Assembly (NCBI GenBank): GCA_030144725.1
Contig: JASKMD010000012.1
Coordinates: 6,000,498-6,064,497 of the forward strand
Direction: 5' to 3'
Length of the DNA: 64,000 nt
Source of the DNA: Haematococcus lacustris
Lineage: Eukaryota > Chlorophyta > Chlorophyceae > Chlamydomonadales > Haematococcaceae
Shown here: one piece after another, positions 33,721 to 44,500 of the stretch
Position numbering within the stretch: the first letter of the stretch is position 1
Layout of the letters: the number at the start of each line of letters is the position of its first letter
Position numbers and translations under genes: made by a program
Notes under the pieces: model-generated
Database searches by the model: none
Told to the model about the DNA's origin: nothing
The model's input: the letters and a program-made list of their open reading frames with translations, nothing else

Positions 33721-36580
33721 CGTCGGACATTTTCCCCCGGGTCATCGAAACCTGTCGATTTTTGTAAATTCGATGGGGTCATCGAAATAGGATCGATTGC
33801 GGTCGAAGGCGGTCGAAGCTGATCGAAATATGTTGGGTGGCTGCCAGAGACTTTCCCAGGGTCATCGAAACCTGTCGATTGTAGCAAAATCGATGGGGTC
33901 ATCGAAATAGGATCGAAGCTGGTTGAAAGTTTCCGAGCAATCGAAGCTGGTTGAAAGCTTCCGAGCCTAGACATCATAACCAAAGTGCCTCGACGCTCAC
34001 TAGCACAGGGCCCCCACAGCCTGTACACTGTAACCGCATTTACACGAAGTCCCTCAACTCCAACGCTAGCTCGCTATAAAACCAACACGACCAAGATCTG
34101 CAACACTTAACCCAACATGGCAAGCGCAGCCATGCCGCCGCAGACGCCAAGTCGCCAGGCACTAAGCGCGTGGCTGGTGGCTCGAGCACGCGTCAGACTA
34201 GGACTGAGTATGCCAAGCAAGTGGAAGCGGTAGAAGAGTGCGACAGGGAGGCTAGGAACACCAGGAACACCGGGGCGACACCAAGGGGCGACAACGACAT
34301 TGAGCACAACAACAGCAGAGACAACAGTGGCAGCATCGGCAGTAGCAGCAGCTGCGATAGCGAGGATGTCGGGGAGGACAGAGCTCAGCCTGCAGCGGAG
34401 GGATTCACCGCCAACCACTGCAAGCTAATGGTTGACGCCATCATCAGTACCTGGCATCTTCCGCGCTTGGTTCAACTTCTTGCCCACGTGGTACGTGAAA
34501 GACATGTTGGACCGGTGGCGTTGGACTGGTGGCATCATAGTGCACTCTTCCATGCTCTGTTCCAGGCTGCTGTGCATGCTGGGGTTGTGCCCCTCAGTGG
34601 AATGGGCCCCTCAGTTCAGAGTGGCGTGCAGGAACAACTGGCAGTCTCTGTGTACTATGACACACACTATTCCACGGTGAAGGTCAGTGATACTCGTCAT
34701 GTCAATGACATGGCAGTGGTGCTTAGCTTGCAACCCACTTGCAATCCACTTGTAACAAGCAAACATATGTGGTTTGGACTTGGTGCAGAAGCGCATGGGG
34801 AGGGTAATTACAGGTATTCGGATGCCAGGCATTGTCAAGGCTTCAGTGGACCATCGCATCCTACTTTCCAGCAGCATGGCTTGCAAGCAGTGTGAGCAGG
34901 ATAAGGACCTCAGCAACTTGATGACGGAGGTTGGAGACCACAACTGCACTGTGTGGCGGCAGTTCTGGGAAATGGAGGCAGCGACGGTTGGAGGAGCAGT
35001 GAGAAAGTGTGGGGAGCGACTGTTCAGACATGTGGAGACATCGCAGAGCACAAAGGATGTGACCAATCAGGTGAGCAACCCAACCTTGCATGTAACCTAG
35101 CCTAGTCCTTGCTTGCATCACAGCCTAACCCTTGAGTCAATTCCTTTGACTACCCTCATGCCTTTGTCCATGTATCCAGTTCGTCGTGTACTGCAAGGTG
35201 AAGGGCATCATAGTGCCCAAGCGGACTATGCCTTCAAGCAGTTTGTGAAGAGGGAGTTTGAGGCTGCAAGCAAGTCCTTGGGGGCACCCTCCCTGCGCAC
35301 TGCAATTGGCAACCCAGTGGGCAGCTTGGCCTTCTTGGTTGCGTGCGCAGCTGGCTTTGACAAGGACTCCGTGGTTGACCACCAACTAAAGGAGGGCCTA
35401 GCAGGCAAGCCGGTGATGCCATTGCTGCTGGTGGATCACATGGCCTTCACTAACTTCAAGGTACGCTTGCCTGCATGGCGCAAAGTGTAGCATCAGCAGC
35501 TTGCCCAACATGTGCATGCTAGCCGCATGAGACCTACAATTGCTCTCAATGTGTGCAGCTATACTACCGCCTTACGGACCTCTATAGGCAGGTCACCGGT
35601 GAGAAGGAGCCGTACAAAGAGCTGATGGCCTCCAACCACAATGCATTGATGTTGCAGTTCCGTGAAGTGCTATTGAATGAATGCAAAGCGTTCGGCTGGG
35701 AGAACATTGACAATGTGCGCGTGTGCGGCATGCAAGGTGAGTAATTGCTAGCACCTATCAGCATAGTGCCAAGGCATGGGCTCATGCATACTGATGCCTT
35801 CCGTACTTTCTCTTGCAGGAGCAGCCATGGCGCACAGGAGCTAAGCGAGGGGGTGGAGAGGGGAGGGTGGACCACGTCAGTGACCCATACATGTAGTGTT
35901 CCCCTTCCGCCTAATCATATACCACCAACCACCACCTCCAAGTTTGTCATCCCAATTGCTCCCCACTCACCCCACATCAGCCATACAAGTCCTGCCACCC
36001 AGGTCATTGACATTGACACTACTGACTGCATGGCATGGCATGTTTCTCTCTTGCAGGTTCATCAGAGAGCCCCGAGACTTGTCCTTGTCCGGGTTCCAAC
36101 CTGACACGTTCAGCATTGGCGCAGATGAAGCCCAATCAACAGCATTGCATGGCATGCCTACCCTTTGTTTCCAAGCATGCTACAGGCATGCCCAATGTCA
36201 TGGCAGCAAGCGTATTACTCTTGATGCAGACTTGGTGCTCTGGCAGTAGGCCTTGTACGGTGGAACAAGGTTTGCTTGCTTGGGCAATAGGTGCTTGCTT
36301 GGGCAATAGGCAGTAGGCCTTGTACGGTGGCAGAAGGTTACTGGCTAGCTTAGGCTAGTGTAACATCGATGAGTGTCCAGCAATTATCGATCCCCCATCG
36401 ATTCGATGGATGCAACCGACTCGAACAGGCCTCGAACAGACCTCGAAATCACAAAAATCGATACCCCCATCGAATCGATCAGCCAACCCCATCGACGCAA
36501 TGGGCCGAATTCAGTCGGCGTCGAACCCCCCTATCGGTCCGCAATCGAGGCGGGATCGATGGGGGGGAAAATGTCCGACG
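33721..36580 (+). mobile_element. 2.86 kb TIR DNA transposon with CG target duplication
   Basis: Ends CGTCGGACATTTTCCCCC and its reverse complement (36563-36580 reads GGGGGAAAATGTCCGACG). Flanks are ...CATAACCG and CGGTGCAG...; the empty site CATAACCGGTGCAG is seen in unit 2 (about 28499-28512) and unit 4, so CG is duplicated (a precise insertion without duplication is the alternative). Both subterminal regions (33735-33965 and 36365-36565) are dense in TCGAT/ATCGA words, a layout known from CACTA-like elements. It carries a multi-exon + strand gene. I cannot place it in a known superfamily with confidence. Confidence 0.8.
34117..35844 (+). CDS. Multi-exon gene of the 2.86 kb transposon, unrecognised (candidate transposase)
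   Basis: Readable pieces on +: an early exon (from about 34170; the first ATG at 34117 is in another frame, so the start is unsettled) with TRTEYAKQVEAVEECDREAR and EGFTANHCKLMVDAIISTWH; a middle piece near 34877-35070 with ACKQCEQDKDLSNLMTEVGD and TVWRQFWEMEAATVGGAVRK; an exon about 35181-35460 with DYAFKQFVKREFEAASKSLG and VDHQLKEGLAGKPVMPLLLV; and exon 35559-35736 with LYYRLTDLYRQVTGEKEPYK and LLNECKAFGWENIDNVRVCG, continuing to a stop at 35842-35844. The last two exons have clean GT/AG borders and compatible phases. There is no DDE/D motif I can point to and no zinc-finger pattern. By position it should encode the element's mobility protein; that is inference. Confidence 0.5.
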
Positions 36581-37345
36581 CGGTGCAGTTGGCCGCACAC
36601 CTGCTGGATGTTTGGGGTACTCCAACCCCCTCAATAGGCTGTGCGGGCCACTGCAGCCATTTAGCACAGCTCCTCTGCACAGCGCCTCTGGCTTTTCTCC
36701 CCACACTGCACAGCACACGCTGAGCTGCACCGTGTGCCGGGGCGATGTCAGGGGTATGTCCTGGCCCTAGAAACCCTTGGTGTGCTGCTTGGCTCTGACT
36801 TGACAAGATGTTTAAACATTGACCGTCGGTCGTCTCATGTGGTGTGTGGTGTGAGGTGTGAGGTGTGTGGTCAGGCAAGCAAAACTCCTCGCCTTTGCAC
36901 ACGAGCTGCCCAGCGTAGTTATTGAGTCTAGCTGGATACAGGTTTGAGGTGTGTGGTCAGTCCCAAACTCAGGGCAGCATTTACACCATGGCTTACCGAT
37001 TGCTCTACCATTCACTAGACATTATTTCACGAGCATGCTGCATTGTACAACCTGCACTGCTGCTCCTACACTCTTTGGCAGCATCAGTATGACATCAGCC
37101 CACGCATCAGCCCATACCATCAGCATGCCTCGCACATCACAGCACATCTCAATGGCTCCATTATCAAATCTTCCGCCATGCCACCAGGTCCAGGTTCACC
37201 ACCTCCGCTAGTTCCAGGGGGACCATGATCACCGGTTTGAGGTTTGAGGTTACCGGTTTGAGGTTTGCGGTGTTCGGTGGTCAGTCCCAAACTCAGGGCA
37301 GCAGTTACACCATGACTTACCGATTGCTCTGCCATTCACTGGACA

Positions 37346-38709
37346 TCATATCACGAGCATGCTGCATCGTTCATCACAGCACATCTCAATGGCTCCATCA
37401 TCAATCTTCCGCCATGCCACCAGGTCCAGGTTCACCACCTCCGCTAGTGGCACAGGGACCATGATTACCGGCTGCCCCTCATCATTGCAATCCACCCGGG
37501 TTTGCGTCCTTTCCTTCAACAGCATCCCACTCACTGACACACGCAGGCTGGTGGTGAACGGCATTTGCCGCCCGCCAAACAGGCTGGCATACTGAGCCCA
37601 GGTGAGCCGGCAGTCTCGGTGCGCGAAGCTCGGCCTTGCTCTGGGCGCGCGTGTTTGACCGCCAGGCTGCTCTAACGTGCTCATGGAGATCTGCCCAGGG
37701 GCTGACTGCAGGCTGCTCCCTGAAGGCTGGGGTTGTGGCTGGGCCAAGGGCTGGGGCTGCGGTTGGGCCAAGGGACGGGGCTGCAATTGAGCCAAGGGCT
37801 GGGGCTGCGCTTGGGCCAAGGGCTGGGCCTGTGCCACGCTTGGTTGGAGTTGGGGCTGTGGCAGTACCTGGACGTGAGGTTGAGGGAGGTCGACCCTGAT
37901 GGTGGGGTGGCCACCTTGATTGCTATGCCGCTTTCCTGGCACGCTGTGTGTGGGAGAGGGCAGCAGCTCCTGTGCCACTGCTGCCAGGCAGCCCCCACTC
38001 AGCATGTTCAGCTCCAGGAGCAGCCTTTTGATGTCCCCCTTCTTCGCTGCCTACATGTGTATCACCACATGCAAGCATGCAAGCGTGCAAATGGTGATGC
38101 AAGTGATGATGGGTGACACTGCATGCAAGTGATGATCAGCTTGTGAGCGTGTGAGTGATGAGCAGCTTGATGGCCACGGTGGCCAGATGTCAGACAACTT
38201 GGAGGATTGTAGACAAAGGCTCTGCAAGACCTGCGCTAGGGACGCCAGTCACCACACCACACCCACTGTGCACTGCCACTGGCCAACACCTCACCTGCAG
38301 CAACTCCTTGCAAGCATGGACAACGCTTAGCTCCATGCCATCGGCTGGTTTCTGGTTGGATAGACAGTTAGGTATGAAGCTGCCAAAAAACTGCTTGCAG
38401 CATGCGTCTCGCAGTTTTGGGATGGAGGCATGCCATCTGGGGCCAAGCTGGAGCATGGTGTCAAAGAGGGTGTCCAGAAGCTCGAAGATGGCATCCTCCG
38501 CACACGAATGCTTTTGGCGACCATGGCGTAGTGATAGCTGCAGCTGGACTCCCTGCAGCACCTCTGCCAGGCTGTCCGCCTGCAACAGCAACTTGACTAT
38601 GGGTCGAGGAAGGGTGAGGTGGCTGGAGTGCTGCCTTGTTGCAACCTTTGACACAGCACGGATGCTGTCTGGCAGAGGCGGCAATCCTGATGAACATGAG
38701 CAGTGGTGA
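37346..38709 (-). CDS. Unknown two-exon gene of the macro-unit, copy 3
   Basis: As copies 1 and 2, but the Q/P/L/A repeat is longer (extra QPQPLAQLQPRPLAQ). Its 5' side is cut by a hAT MITE at 38716, which separates the FIRIAAS-side sequence from the upstream part of the unit. The frame is open from the first recognised exon to the stop at 37346. Confidence 0.5.
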
Positions 38710-38715
38710 AGGAAC

Positions 38716-39225
38716 CAGGGTTCGACAGTTGGTGATACCTGATCTAAGGGCGCCCTTAACTGATGTCAGGGTAAACTACGGGGACCCTATACACTAGTTA
38801 TACCCCCCATAAATTCGCCGGCCTGCGGCCGGCTTAAAAGAGACATGTTTCCTTTTTTAATTCCCTTGAATTTATAGCTCGACCTTACTTCAAAACACCG
38901 CTCAGGTGGAAACATCAGCAAAAACCACGTCAAATAAAAAATAGTGCAGCTCGCAAAGATCCCTGATATATGGCATTTCTTAGCGATCGCCATATATAGC
39001 GCGAAAAGTAAACTGATGTCAACGCGTCTACATGGCAGCGCGGAGATGGCAGAAATGTACGGGCGCAACAAAGGATAACAGGCGCCCGTAGATGGCCCGT
39101 AAACTCCCCCCCGTAACCGAAGTTTTGAAAATCACGGGCCCCCGTACTGGGCCTTCGGCCCAGTTACGGGGGCCCTGGCCAAAATGGGTCAAAAGTACGG
39201 GCCCCGTACGGGGGGTCGAACCCTG
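38716..39225. mobile_element. 510 bp non-autonomous hAT element (MITE)
   Basis: Ends CAGGGTTCGA and TCGAACCCTG, flanked on both sides by GAAGGAAC (38708-38715 and 39226-39233), an 8 bp target duplication as expected for the hAT superfamily. The empty site GTGGTGAAGGAACACC is present once in units 1 and 2. The interior is AT-richer on the left and has hairpins (CGGCCTGCGGCCGG near 38819; TGGGCCTTCGGCCCA near 39148). No coding capacity; mobilisation would need a transposase from elsewhere. Confidence 0.92.
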
Positions 39226-39611
39226 GAAGGAACACCTGGTTTTTCCTTATGTGTTTTACAGTCTGTGGCGGGGCAGCAATGAGCAGGCTATGTGCTTAGG
39301 CTGGGCACACCTGCCGGCTCAAATGGAGGCCCTAGTGAGGGACAAGGGGGCTGGGCACACCTGCCAGGCGTCAGCCGATGACCTGGTGGACTCCAGGCTG
39401 TGTATGGATTAGGGGGCTCCCTTGCCCAGTGAAATTCGAGCGAAGTTGAGGTCGGAACTTATAGGCTGATTCCAATGCAAGTCGTCAGTGTTTCGCGTTC
39501 AAGTCGCTGCCTGTACATACCCTGTATCACGCGTGCAAGTGGCCTGCGTGTGAGCGGCCCACCAACGACAATCACAGTTGATACGCGAGTGATGCGCGAT
39601 GAGCACGGGTG

Positions 39612-39800
39612 ATGGACCGGCGAAGAAGACGAGGCAAGAAAAAGTATGAGCTGCAAGACCGGAAGCAAAAGGAGCGGCAGCAGCCATACTCCTTGGAAGC
39701 AGCATTTGCACTGGCAAAGCATGTTGCATGGAAGGTGGTTGCATGGAGGGTGGTTGCCTCAAAGGAAAACCAAGCACTCCTGGGTTCACACCTAGGTTAG
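39612..39800 (+). CDS. Short basic ORF of the macro-unit, copy 3
   Basis: Same frame and length as copies 1 and 2 (MDRRRRRGKKKYELQDRKQK...), with one P for Q change (RQQPYSLEA). Function unknown. Confidence 0.4.
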   Translation: MDRRRRRGKKKYELQDRKQKERQQPYSLEAAFALAKHVAWKVVAWRVVASKENQALLGSHLG

Positions 39801-40195
39801 GGACACAGTATCAGTAGTAACTACCTATGGTGTAGAATTGTCTCACCAGGATAGGGATACAAGGTTCTGGCCAAGAAGGCAGCAGATGCAGATGCGGATG
39901 CTGATGCGGATGTCCAGCCATTGGCCCAGACCTGCTGGGCCATGAGCTGCAAGGACTCGCAAGGAGGCAAGAAGGCAGCTACAGACTCGGGCGGCCCGGG
40001 CAGCTACAGCAGGTAGGGCAGCAATGAGCAGGCTATGTGCTTATGCACACCTGTGTAGGTGTGTATTGGCTTTGGTGTGTTAATTATGTAGTGGACATCA
40101 CTTCCGCCCCACCCCAGTTGCCGGCACTCCGGTTGGATGGCGGTCTGATGCACCACAGGGCTTCGTAGGGCGGCAGCTCACAGCCGCCAGCGACA

Positions 40196-40240
40196 TCAAC
40201 CCTACCACCTGCAATGCTATCGGGGTGGACTCAAGCGTCA
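40196..40240 (+). pseudogene. Fanzor-like N-terminal exon, unit 3, left fragment
   Basis: The exon start (ASDINPTTCNAIGVDSSV) is intact up to GCGTCA, where the 2.0 kb gag-like element enters. The rest resumes at 42256. Confidence 0.6.
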
Positions 40241-42255
40241 TGTCACAACCATGAGCGTGACCGTACGGAATGCGTAACATGGGCTAGCTATGCAAGCATG
40301 ACAGTTGGTGGTATCACGGTAGATGGTGATTGGTGTATGATGGTTGATGTGACCTGGTTACTGTGGGTGGGTTTGTGTGTGTATCCTGCGACTTGCATAA
40401 CAGTTCTGACATGGTTGCATGGGGTTTGGGTATTTGTAGTGGATTGGGATGCTGCGGCGGCAGCTTAGAAGACCTTACCAGCTGTCCGATGTAATCACGG
40501 GCACCCAAGTCTGGAGGTATTCTCAGCTCACTGCCATCGGCATCTGAAGGCCGGCACCATCCTGGTGACGGGTATCAGCTTTGCCTTGCTTGCTGCTAGT
40601 CGAGGCGTCCTTACTCATTCCGTTTGCTATCTTACATTTCTTCTAAGCTCTTTTCCCCGGAGGAAGGTTATCAATTGCCTTCAGCTGTAGACAGACGGAC
40701 GTCTGGGCGTCAGCATCTTCACTTCGGCTGCAGTCCTGGGCACTCCGGGATGTTCAGGCTGCAGCCAGCCGTAGCTCCGCGGTGCGTGTTTCTTTAGCCT
40801 CAAGCTGCGGGCTTACCTTGGCCTCAACCTCCACATACCGGTGAATGCGTTCCATCACCTGCTAGCTAGCTCTACCATGGATGGCGTCTTCTTTCAGTCC
40901 ATCGCAGATGCTTATGAGCAGCTGGTAGATGGTTGGGGTGACGAGGCTGACAGGGCAGAAGCGTTAGAGGCCTTGCTAGACCTGGTGGAGGAGCAGCTGA
41001 TAGACCCACCCAGCCACCAGGCAGGCCTAGACCCAGCTCTCGTGCTAGGGAGCAAAGGGTGCAGCAGCGCTAAGGCTTTTGCCACAGCCTTTGAGAGCGC
41101 TGTGAATGAGGCGATCAGGCGTGGCACACTGACCCACTTCACTGCCATCAACCACCTCTTCTCTCATTGCCTGCAAGTGCCCACCATGCGCCAGGAGCAG
41201 CGCACCAAGCTCAGGGACGAGGCTGTTCGCCTGTTCCACCAGGCTGTGCCGGATGCAGAGGACCGGCAAGATCAGCGCGCCTTCAGAGCTGCCTTGCATG
41301 CAGTCAGTGCAGCGCATGAAAACCTGCTTGACAGCATGCGTTACGTGCCTGCCACTGCTGATCGCCCACCGCTACGCGCAGAGCAGGACCCGGTGTCAGA
41401 GGAGGTGCTCCTGTTGCGGCAGCAGTTAGCTGAGCTCCAAGCTTGTGCGCTGCCGCAGCCTCCGCAACGCCAGCGTGCTCGGCAGCCCATGCCACAGCCC
41501 TTGCTGCAGCCCATGCCACACCACCTGCAGCAGCCCATGCAGCAAATGGGTTACCCAATGTCGCACCCTGCCATGCAGCAGCCGTTGCCATCTGTCATGC
41601 CCATGCCCATGCCACCAATGCAGCTGGGTTATGCAGCCATGCCTCAGCCTGCCTTGCGTAGTGCACCCATGCAGCATGCGCCCATGCAGACCCAGCGCTC
41701 GCGGCCTGCCAAGACCTGCCCTCTTCACCCCTATGCTGGCCATGATTTGGCTGAGTGCAGGCAGTTTCAGGCAATGCCGCCTCATGAGCAGCAGAGAGTC
41801 ATCGGTGGAAGTGCTCCGCGCGCAGCGCATGCCGTGGCTGCACACCCGGCTGGCAGTGTGGTGTCGCGCGCCATCACTGACCCCAGGCAACGCACGCCTC
41901 TGTTGGACAGGGGGTATGTACCTGCTGCTCCAGCCCATGCGCAGCACACCTGCAGCTACTGTCACAAGCGCTACCATCCTCCTGAGCGTTGCTGTATCCA
42001 CACCTGCAAGCAGCTCCTCCACCCAGCCTGGCAGGTCCTGCTCGAGCACACACCGTGTCAGCAGAGGGGTCCGGGCTAGGCGCATGGGACATGTCTGGGC
42101 ATTGGGTGTCGCAGGATGCGCGAGTGCAGCCCCTCTCCTACCCAGAGCATGGCAGCTTCTGTATCATTACAGCTAATGCAGCTAGGGCAGTGCCATTCAC
42201 GCCTATGTCTGCCGCCCTACCTGCTGCTGCCACCCACACCCTGCCTAAGGCTGCA
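40241..42255 (+). mobile_element. 2.0 kb gag-like retroelement insertion
   Basis: Inserted in the Fanzor-like exon with a 4 bp duplication GTCA (40237-40240 and 42256-42259); the uninterrupted site reads GCGTCACCCAGG in units 1 and 2. The element starts TGTCACAACC and ends GGCTGCA, i.e. TG...CA as in LTR elements, but I cannot find a matching second LTR, and no reverse transcriptase or integrase is present. It may be a non-autonomous LTR derivative or a truncated copy. Confidence 0.65.
40841..42079 (+). CDS. Gag-like protein with zinc-knuckle-like motifs
   Basis: A single open frame; the first true ATG is at 40844 or 40878. N-terminal helical part (SIADAYEQLVDGWGDEADRA, SAVNEAIRRGTLTHFTAINH), then heptads in LLLRQQLAELQA and a Q/P/M-rich linker. 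C-terminal cysteine/histidine pairs follow: CPLHPYAGHDLAECRQF and CSYCHKRYHPPERCCIHTC. That layout (structured N-half, low-complexity linker, Cys/His knuckles at the end) is typical of retrotransposon Gag, which packages element RNA. No protease or pol follows. Intact frame suggests a fairly young insertion. Confidence 0.65.
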   Translation: MNAFHHLLASSTMDGVFFQSIADAYEQLVDGWGDEADRAEALEALLDLVEEQLIDPPSHQAGLDPALVLGSKGCSSAKAFATAFESAVNEAIRRGTLTHFTAINHLFSHCLQVPTMRQEQRTKLRDEAVRLFHQAVPDAEDRQDQRAFRAALHAVSAAHENLLDSMRYVPATADRPPLRAEQDPVSEEVLLLRQQLAELQACALPQPPQRQRARQPMPQPLLQPMPHHLQQPMQQMGYPMSHPAMQQPLPSVMPMPMPPMQLGYAAMPQPALRSAPMQHAPMQTQRSRPAKTCPLHPYAGHDLAECRQFQAMPPHEQQRVIGGSAPRAAHAVAAHPAGSVVSRAITDPRQRTPLLDRGYVPAAPAHAQHTCSYCHKRYHPPERCCIHTCKQLLHPAWQVLLEHTPCQQRGPG

Positions 42256-42603
42256 GTCACCCAGGCCATCAAGGCAGGGCACGCAGAGCACGACCTAGCC
42301 ACTCGTCAGGTGCTGAGGCAGTGGGAGTGGCAGCTAAGCAAGGGGCAGCTGAAGCATAACAGCGGGCTTAACAAAGCCAAGCAGGACACAGCCCGTTGGT
42401 CAGCTGCCATCCAGCCACAGCAGCAGCAGCTGGCAGCTGCCACCCCAGCTGGCACCACCCTGGACGGCCTCCAAGCTCACGTTCTGGCCCTCAAGGCCAC
42501 CTGGGACGCGCTGTGGGAGGAGTACCTCAAGCCACGCTGGCGCCGGCAGCGGTTGGGGCTGCACCATGCTCGAGAGCGCGTCATTGAGGGCTTTTGCAAG
42601 AAG
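42256..42603 (+). pseudogene. Fanzor-like N-terminal exon, unit 3, right fragment
   Basis: Continues the exon after the gag-like insertion (VTQAIKAGHAEHDLATRQVL ... RRQRLGLHHARERVIEGFCK) to the usual GTATGA donor. The frame runs open out of the inserted element, which is coincidence. Confidence 0.6.
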
Positions 42604-42607
42604 GTAT

Positions 42608-42740
42608 GACCTGATACCTGACCCTCACCCAGACCCGCACCCCCACTCTGCTGACCCTGACCCTGACCCTGACCCTGACCCTGACCCTGACCCTGACCCT
42701 GACCCTGACCCTGACCCTGACCCGACCCGACCCGACCCTT
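42608..42740. repeat. (CCCTGA)n array 3 (short)
   Basis: About 12 copies after the CGCACCCCCACTCTGCTGA marker, ending in CCCGACCCGACCCGACCC. It is the shortest array and joins units 3 and 4. Confidence 0.9.
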
Positions 42741-43377
42741 TCCTTTTTGGCTAGGGCTTGGGGCTAAGGCGGCACTGTCAACATGCAGTAAAGCAAGCTG
42801 GCACAGTTGGAATGGAGCCCATGACCGGTGCAGTTGGCCGCACACCTGCTGGATGTTTGGGGTACTCCAACCCCCTCAGTAGGCTGTGTGGGCCAATCCA
42901 GCCATTTAGCACAGCTCCTCTGCACAGCGCCTCTGGCTTTTCTCCCCACACTGCACAGCACACGCTGAGCTGCACCGTGTGCCGGGGCGATGTCAGGGGT
43001 ATGTCCTGGCCCTAGAAACCTTTGGTGTGCTGCTTGGCTCTGACTTGACAAGATGTTTAAACATTGACCGTCGGTCGTCTCATGCGGTGTGTGGTGTGAG
43101 GTGTGAGGTGTGTGGTCAGGCAAGCAAAACTCCTCGCCTTTGCACACGAGCTGCCCAGCGCAGTTATTGAGTCTAGCTGGAGACAGGTTTGAGGTGTTCG
43201 GTGGTCAGTCCCAAACTCAGGGCAGCAGTTACACCATGGCTTACCGATTGCTCTACCATTCACTAGACATTATTACACGAGCATGCTGCATTGTACAACC
43301 TACACTGCTGCTCCCACACTCTTTGGCAGCATCAGTATGACATCAGCCCACGCATCAGCCCATACCATCAGCATGCC

Positions 43378-43971
43378 TCACACATCACAGCACATCTCAA
43401 TGGCTCCATCATCAAACCTCCGCCATGCCACCAGGTCTAGGTTCACCACTACCGCTAGTTCCAGGGGGACCATGATCACCGGCTGCCCCTCATCATTGCA
43501 ATCCACCCGGGTTTGCGTCCTGCCCTCCATCAGCATCCCACTGACTGACACACGCAGGCTGGTGGTGAACGGCATCTGCCGCCCGCCAAACAGGCTGGCA
43601 TACTGAGCCCAGGTGAGCCGGCAGTCTCGGTGCGCGAAGCTCGGCCTTGCTCTGGGCGCGCGTGTTTGACCGCCAGGCTGCTCTAACGTGCTCATGGAGA
43701 TCTGCCCACGGGCTGACTGCAGGCTGCTCCCTGAAGGCTGGGGTTGTGGCTGGGCCAAGGGACGGGGCTGCGGTTGGGCCAAGGGACGGGGCTGAAGCTG
43801 GACTCCCTGCTGCACCTCTGCCAGGCTGTCCGCCTGCAACAGCAACTTGGCTATGGGTCGAGGAAGGATGAGGTGGCTGGAGCGCTGCCTTGTTGCAAGC
43901 TTGGACATAACACGGATGCTGTCTGGCTGAGGCGGCAATCTTGATGAACATGAGCAGTGGTGAAGGGACAC
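43378..43971 (-). pseudogene. Unknown macro-unit gene, copy 4: deletion fuses the two exons
   Basis: Compared with copies 1-3, sequence between LAEVLQGVQLQ of the first exon and the QPRPLAQPQP repeat of the last exon is gone, intron included. The junction keeps one open frame, giving a shorter fusion (LLLQADSLAEVQQGVQLQPR). Loss of the central SIPKLRD...KELLQ region probably inactivates it. Confidence 0.6.
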
Positions 43972-44347
43972 CTGGTTTTTCCTTATGTGTTTTACAGTCT
44001 GTGGTGGGGCAGCAACGAGCAGGCTATGTGCTTAGGCTGGGCACACCTGCCGGCTCAAATGGAGGCCCTAGTGAGGCACAAGGGGGCTGGGCACACCTGC
44101 CATGCGTCAGCCGATGACCTGGTGGACTCCAGGCTGTGTATGGATTAGGGGGCTCCCTTGCCCAGTGAAATTCGAGCGAAGTTGAGGTCGGAACTTATAG
44201 GCTGATTCCAATGCAAGTCGTCAGTGTTTCGCGTTCAAGTCGCTGCCTGTACATACCCTGTATCACGCGTGCAAGTGGCCTGCGTGTGAGCGGCCCACCA
44301 ACGACAATCACAGTTGATACGCGAGTGATGCGCGATGAGCACGGGTG

Positions 44348-44500
44348 ATGGGCCGGCGAAGAAGACGAGGCAAGATGAAGCGTGAGCTGAAAGACCGGAA
44401 ACAAAAGGAGCGGCAGCAGCCATACTCCTTGGAAGCAGCATTTGCACTGGCAAAGCATGTTGCATGGAAGGTGGTTGCATGGAAGGTGGTTGCCTCACGG
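44348..44500 (+). pseudogene. Short basic ORF of the macro-unit, copy 4, broken by an insertion
   Basis: Starts MGRRRRRGKMKRELKDRKQK, then HVAWKVVAWKVVAS, where a TIR element at 44498 replaces the ancestral C-terminus with unrelated residues. Confidence 0.45.

Larger units (their letters stand above)
33631..42607 (+). repeat. Macro-repeat unit 3, carrying three nested insertions
   Basis: After removal of 33721-36580, 38716-39225 and 40241-42255 the remainder matches unit 2 in order, including the internal duplication. It ends at the same EGFCKK donor (42603), followed by a short CCCTGA array. Each insertion has an uninterrupted sister sequence elsewhere in the window. Confidence 0.85.

Noticed and set aside
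41989..42609. Fusion ORF joining the gag-like element to the Fanzor-like exon
   Set aside because: The 4 bp target duplication shows an insertion border at 42255/42256; the open frame across it is chance.
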